64,000 nucleotides of DNA from Membranipora membranacea (lineage: Eukaryota; Bryozoa; Gymnolaemata; Cheilostomatida; Membraniporidae). The notes under the pieces were generated by a model. The model saw nothing but the letters and a program-made list of their open reading frames with translations. It did no database searches and was not told the origin of the DNA. The position numbers were made by a program, and so were the translations under genes. The stretch is taken from positions 20,312,283 to 20,376,282 of the forward strand of contig OU612066.1 in NCBI GenBank assembly GCA_914767715.1, in the 5' to 3' direction. This document shows, in pieces, positions 60,553 through 64,000 of this stretch; position 1 is the first letter of the stretch, and each line of letters opens with the position of its first letter.

Positions 60553-61571
60553 ATATACAGCTGTTATAACCACCAAACAACTGCGTTGGCAAAAACAAGC
60601 GATGTGGCTTTTGTGATGGGAGGCTATCCAAAGGAGCAGTGTCAAAAGTAGTGCTTTTAGTTAGGGATGATCGCCTTGGTAGATGATTGTTGTGAGGAGT
60701 GGCTGTTGAAATGATTGATTGTTGTTTGTTGTGCCTGTCATAGGGGATCACTGTTCTAGGTTTTATTGGGGGATTGCAAAATGGGGTGCTTGTCGTAAGG
60801 GGTGGCTGTTGTAAGGGGTGTAAGTATGCTGACGATAGACATACCTGTTGTGACGTCGCTGTATGAAGAACACAGCCAAAGATAGAAGAATGGAAAATAC
60901 CAGGGAGGCTATCACAGCGATGGCAGCTACCTCTGGATCTACAAAGTCATCAATGATTTGGAGTGAAAAATGGAAAAACACAGGAGGCACACTCACAAAA
61001 ATAATCTCAATGACACAGGAAAAGTTTCTAGATTTCACTAATTGCAGGCAGCAGCTTCCCTCATAGCATATTTATTTATTCTTCGTATTTATTTCAAGCA
61101 ATGCGCATAGGGTTGATGAAGGGACACCAGCTACCTCAAATATTGCTTTGTAAGGAACAGACTAATGTTGGCATACATGGGACATGACAGCAAACATGAA
61201 AAGGCACAGAGAAATTCTACATTCTACAGTGATAAATCATCACAGTTGTTGGTGAGAGAGCAAATTTACAGATTAAAATACCCAGTAAACAGGGAAAAGC
61301 AGCAAACACACGAGTGATTATATGTGGGATCTACTATATAAGACGGACAACAGAATCTACATTGCACTCCACTCATTTAGAACATTTTCAGCAAATCAAA
61401 CCTGTCAAGCTCAAGCTTGTTCCAATAATCAGGATCCTTTTTACGACTAAAATGTTCAAATTAAGATGAGTGCAATAATTCAATATAATATATAATGTGG
61501 GAAAGCAAAGCATTTACCTGTCAGTTTTCTACCACCGAGAATGCTGCCTGCTTCGGCTTCATCATCGCCAT
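59296..61571 (-). CDS. Single-pass receptor with tyrosine-rich tail (5' end missing)
   Basis: 3' half of an unrecognised type I membrane protein. Exons on the minus strand: 61571-61518, 60938-60845, 60382-60165, 59684-59296; phases join (1-1, 1-2, 2-1, 1-stop), 250 residues visible. A short acidic juxtamembrane exon (GDDEAEAGSILGGRKLT) precedes a transmembrane helix (VAAIAVIASLVFSILLSLAV) with a basic stop-transfer RRHNR. The long cytoplasmic tail is Ser/Asn/Lys-rich with tyrosines in SH2/PTB-type settings: DRYITV, NLYEDVQL, TSYKP, SQYLDM (YxxM, the PI3K p85 type), NPHYENV (NPxY and YxN, PTB/Grb2 type) and DDLYEE. Signalling through phosphotyrosine is inferred. Ectodomain exons should lie above 61571, but I could not place them, so ligand and family are unknown. 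Confidence 0.7.
60517..60549. repeat. (TA)n microsatellite
   Basis: About 16 TA units in an intron of the minus-strand receptor gene. Confidence 0.95.
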
Positions 61572-62636
61572 CTACAAGTGTCAGTTCTAAAATAATATTA
61601 CACTGTTTAAGGGTGAGCAGGAGACAGCAGATATGAGGAGACAACTTGAAGACAGATGTGTTTAATTGGAAGACAGATCAGGGAGATTAGGTGGATTGAT
61701 GAGAGCTTGCCAGTACCAGAGGGGCCTTTCAATTAGAATGAGCAATCCTTTACTAAAGGAAATTATCACTATCACGTCGCTCAAAATTATCGCTCACTGG
61801 GTCTTTGAATTATACAAATTAGACAAATTCCTTCCAAATCGCTCACTCAGAATGATATTTCCATGGATGAGCGAGTTGTAAGCAGGACCCGAGAGTGAAC
61901 GATCAGATGCTGTCTTTGCTTTAATTAAAAGCCCCCTTGATTTTTCTAACCTTGTAGAAGAATCAGAACTAGTGGCAGAGACCAGAAATGTGAGAATGAT
62001 AGGTAAAGATTGGGTCGTATGCGTTACGCAGCCTTTCAAATTGTATTGGAGAAATAAAATGAGTTATGGATATAAAATTGCAGTTGAACAAATAGATCAA
62101 AAATCACATGTATATAAAGCTGAGGGCATGACTCCCAATTTTGATAAGATGTGTCTAGCCATTAATTTGTATCAAAAATGTTTAGAGTAAAGACCAAATC
62201 TATTTTGTAATGGGGGAAATCCTGTCTCATTAACTAACAGGAGTGAGTGAGTGAGTATTTTTATGATATGAGTGAATGATTTCTTGAGTTTTGCCCCAGG
62301 GGAACCTAACTATACCCAGCAACTATCACTGATACATCAATTTTCCTTGATGTGTTTTCAGTGCTGCATCAAGCAGTAACCCTTATTCACAAGTTTCAAA
62401 ATTTATGCCGTCTCTCTAGGGACCCAATAAACGCTTAATTTTGGGGTCACATACAAGTACGAGGATAATGAAGGGTAAATACTAGATTCCAGCTACATCG
62501 TTTGTCTATTTTTTAAATAGTCTTGATGACTGTGCAAACAAGGCCAGTCAGAATTCTGATACAATATCGATATTTTGTATGCTTCTGATTGTTACATTGT
62601 TTTTAGTGATGAAAAATCTAACACCAAAGCTTTGTT
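61572..62636. other. Probable intron of the minus-strand receptor; no gene seen
   Basis: Missing ectodomain exons of the receptor are expected somewhere upstream on the minus strand. Short open stretches occur on both strands (for example 61972-62190 plus), but none has splice sites and composition good enough to call. Confidence 0.3.
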
Positions 62637-62670
62637 TTGCTAATTGGCAATATAATCAAGGCCAGTTATA

Positions 62671-62822
62671 CAACCATAGAAATGGATGAGAAGCAAGGAA
62701 GCCAGTATGTTAGGATTTGCAGTCAGGTCTTGGAGTGTGTCAGCTGCGCAAAGGATCTACCTACAATGACCATTATTCATACAACACCAACCAGATTATG
62801 CATAAATGAAAAGTTTCAGGTT
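62671..62822 (+). CDS. Possible coding exon, unrecognised
   Basis: Open stretch after an acceptor-like ataatcaag and ending at CAG|gtttga. It reads SYTTIEMDEKQGSQYVRICS, with cysteines at VCS-like positions further on and INEKFQ at the end. The composition is protein-like and less AT-biased than its surroundings, but no neighbouring exon was found. It may be chance. Confidence 0.2.
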
Positions 62823-62839
62823 TGATGGGTTTACTCCCT

Positions 62840-62854
62840 CCCCCCCCCCCCCCC
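62840..62854. repeat. poly-C tract
   Basis: An uninterrupted run of about 15 C's, a likely length-variable site and a place where assembly or sequencing errors are common. Confidence 0.9.
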
Positions 62855-64000
62855 ATGCACAGTTGTAGACATACTGAGCAGGAACCACCAACGCTTACAG
62901 TACTGTTATACAAACGATAATAATGGGCATTTTTATGTAGTTTTCATTACCTCCAACATCAAAAATAGTAGCTGCATGCCTTATTGCTTGATCATTACAC
63001 TACTCAAAATACCCATCGGAATTTCAATATGATGCAGCCAGAGTATAAATGGTTTGTTTTTGAAACTCAGGAGTCAACATCATAGACTGAGATGGCTAAA
63101 GTGAGCTACACTACTAAGGTGTAGCTACACACACCATATTTTCCATAGGAAAGTGGTAATTTTTGTACAACTAGAAGCGATGGATTGTCAGGCTTATCTG
63201 TGGGAAGACTATGCCACTATCAGGGATATCCAACATATCATTTGTCTTGATCCATAGTACCAATGAACTCTCTCATTGGTAGTACGCCCTAAAGCGTTTG
63301 ACCTTTATCAAGGGTAATACTGTGTAGATGCACGCGCATAAGTATTGCACTGTATACTTTGCTTGCTTATCTATAATTTGTTGACAGTTACGATACCATT
63401 GGGACACCAGTGGTCAGCTGAACTTTGTAGAAAACTGATAAGTGAAGAATGTCATTTAGATAAGAATTTAGTAGCGGTCATAGATAACGATAGTAGAGCC
63501 TAGCTAAACAATGTGTGATGCAGGGGAAGGGGTGACTAGATTGGTAACCGTGTCACTGATCTCAGGATGGTGATGTTAGCCTGGGTAGGATTTTTTATGG
63601 GTGGGGTGTAGGTAACCGCCCCTCCATCAAACCTTTCCAAAAATATTAGGCTTGCCCACACTCGTAGGTAGCTCAGCCAAAGATCAAAGCATATCTATCA
63701 TTCATAGCGTTCCTTGTTTTATAGTACATACTCAGAAAGGAACAAAGTCCAAAGTTTTGAAGAGTTTTGCTCAGCTACCTTTGGAATGAATTAATGCTAG
63801 TTAACACCAGTTTTTCGCTAGCTAAGGTAGGAGTTTAGTTGAGGAAGTGAGGTTGAGGTTAAAGACTCCATGGTCTAAACATAAGGTAGCTATAAATTTT
63901 GCTGTTTCAAACATGTTTGAATAGGTGATATTCTTCTTCATGTGAATACTTTACTCATCTAGGGTACTCTAAAAGGGGCAGAGTCCATATTCTATGCTAA
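62855..64000. other. No gene seen
   Basis: AT-rich sequence with short open stretches only. No recognised repeat, splice-bounded exon or RNA gene. Confidence 0.4.

Noticed and set aside
1-64000. CRISPR array, bacterial operons or ribosome-binding sites
   Set aside because: The sequence is clearly eukaryotic. No direct-repeat/spacer array is present; the tandem repeats seen are coding or minisatellite.

Overview
This window is eukaryotic, AT-rich genomic DNA from an invertebrate animal. Genes are split by introns, mostly a few hundred to about 2,000 bases long, with GT..AG borders and polypyrimidine tracts. Conserved animal proteins can be rebuilt exon by exon with consistent reading phase. 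I cannot name the species. The gene content and mobile DNA fit a marine non-vertebrate metazoan such as a sponge, cnidarian or lophotrochozoan. All gene models below were spliced by eye, without transcripts.

Layout. (1) 1-4.5 kb, minus strand: DCP2, the mRNA decapping enzyme, with a textbook AT-AC (U12-type) intron and a GC-AG intron that cuts its Nudix box. (2) 5.9-14.0 kb, plus: a complete CARM1/PRMT4 arginine methyltransferase in 11 exons, divergent from DCP2. (3) 16.2-17.9 kb, plus: an unrecognised secreted protein. (4) 18-27 kb: a repeat-rich stretch with LINE remnants, tRNA-derived SINE pieces, foldback elements and a perfect 62-bp palindrome. (5) 27.2-32.2 kb, plus: a single-pass receptor with a sushi-like domain and an ITAM-like cytoplasmic tail. 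Its last long intron holds a small antisense gene (30.3-31.3 kb) for a cysteine-rich secreted protein with its own TATA box. (6) 35.4-43.7 kb, plus: HAUS8 (augmin subunit), first exon not found. (7) 44.4-48.2 kb: a 3.8-kb inverted-repeat element enclosing a decayed LINE reverse transcriptase and flanked by a 9-bp direct repeat. (8) 49.2-54.6 kb, plus: PRPF18, complete. (9) 55.9-57.4 kb, plus: a TATA-driven secreted protein made of seven 26-residue repeats. (10) 59.3-61.6 kb, minus: the 3' half of a second single-pass receptor with a tyrosine-rich tail, with the same intron phases as the first. (11) 61.6-64 kb: nothing firmly identified.

The housekeeping genes (DCP2, CARM1, HAUS8, PRPF18) act in mRNA turnover, chromatin/transcription, spindle assembly and splicing, and show no functional link beyond proximity. 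The lineage-specific part is the two tyrosine-tailed receptors, the nested secreted protein, the 16-kb secreted protein and the repeat protein. These look like cell-surface and extracellular components and are the best candidates for undescribed biology.
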